DNA of 14,161 nucleotides, from assembly GCA_021792015.1 (NCBI GenBank), contig JAJYVM010000050.1, forward strand, positions 1-14,161. The letters are read 5' to 3'. Source of the DNA: Bacillota bacterium (lineage in GTDB: Bacteria > Bacillota > Sulfobacillia > RBS10-35 > JAJYVM01). Positions within the stretch are counted from its first letter, which is position 1; the number at the start of each line of letters is the position of its first letter. Positions 14,037-14,161 of this stretch are shown piece after piece. The position numbers and the translations under genes are program-made. The notes under the pieces are model-generated. The model worked only from the letters and a program-made list of their open reading frames with translations, was not told where the DNA came from and did not search any database.

Positions 14037-14161
14037 CTATTGGTAGAAGGGCTGCACCTCGGCGTACCGGGCTTCCCAGGCCGGCAGGGGTTCGCCGTCC
14101 AGGTGCGCGGCCAGGCGGTCCAGGTGGGCGTGCGTGCCCGCCACGAAGCCGCGCGCGTTGC
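14037..14161 (-). CDS. C-terminal end of an unidentified protein (runs off the right edge)
   Basis: On the minus strand the right edge holds 40 complete codons ending in TAG at 14037-14039. The sequence includes GFVAGTHAHLDRLAAHLDGE, followed by LPAWEARYAEVQPFYQ. The balanced composition (His, Leu, Glu, aromatic residues) is unlike the shadow frames nearby, which supports real coding. The helical 'H.HLDRL..HL' pattern is reminiscent of the last helix of DinB or ClbS-type four-helix bundle proteins. That is only a guess from 40 residues, and no function is assigned. Confidence 0.5.
   Translation of the reverse strand, partial: NARGFVAGTHAHLDRLAAHLDGEPLPAWEARYAEVQPFYQ

Overview
The window is 14,161 bp of very GC-rich bacterial chromosome (roughly 70% G+C by eye). 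It has tightly packed genes, GTG and TTG starts, AGGAGG-type ribosome binding sites, a group II intron and an apparent selenocysteine codon. Together these suggest a high-GC Gram-positive lineage; a Symbiobacterium-like Firmicute would fit, but the organism is not proven by the sequence.

Layout. (1) Positions 1-1259, minus strand: the 5' portion of a group II intron, with its RNA core and the first 239 codons of its reverse transcriptase/maturase; the intron continues off the left edge. Just upstream of it lies the N-terminal remnant of an acyltransferase-3 membrane protein that ends at a stop codon. (2) Positions 1778-2416, minus strand: an unrecognised membrane protein with about three TM helices. 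(3) Positions 2530-4198, plus strand: a translationally coupled three-gene cluster of a peroxiredoxin-like redoxin, a DUF4163/DUF3298 lipoprotein and a GNAT acetyltransferase. The redoxin has one in-frame UGA exactly at the first position of its CxxC motif, with a SECIS-like hairpin just downstream, so it is read here as a UxxC selenoprotein. (4) Positions 4220-11914, plus strand: four overlapping genes forming a complete Wadjet-type (JetABCD) SMC defence system. (5) Positions 11886-13139, minus strand: a serine beta-lactamase-fold hydrolase that overlaps jetD tail to tail. (6) Positions 13155-13658, plus strand: a second GNAT acetyltransferase, diverging from the hydrolase across only 15 bp. 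(7) Positions 13659-14036: a non-coding stretch with a hairpin and imperfect repeats, followed by the C-terminal end of a minus-strand gene cut by the right edge.

How the genes work together. JetA (kleisin-like), JetB (KITE/MukE-like) and JetC (SMC ATPase) should form a condensin-like loop-extruding complex, and JetD, with a Toprim-like site, should be the nuclease that cuts the DNA the complex has sensed. In known Wadjet systems this restricts small closed-circular plasmids. This copy is unusual because JetC has Asp-Asn where the Walker B Asp-Glu is expected. jetA starts only 21 bp after the GNAT gene, so the redoxin cluster and the defence genes may be cotranscribed. The two most interesting points are the UxxC selenoprotein and the divergent Wadjet locus.
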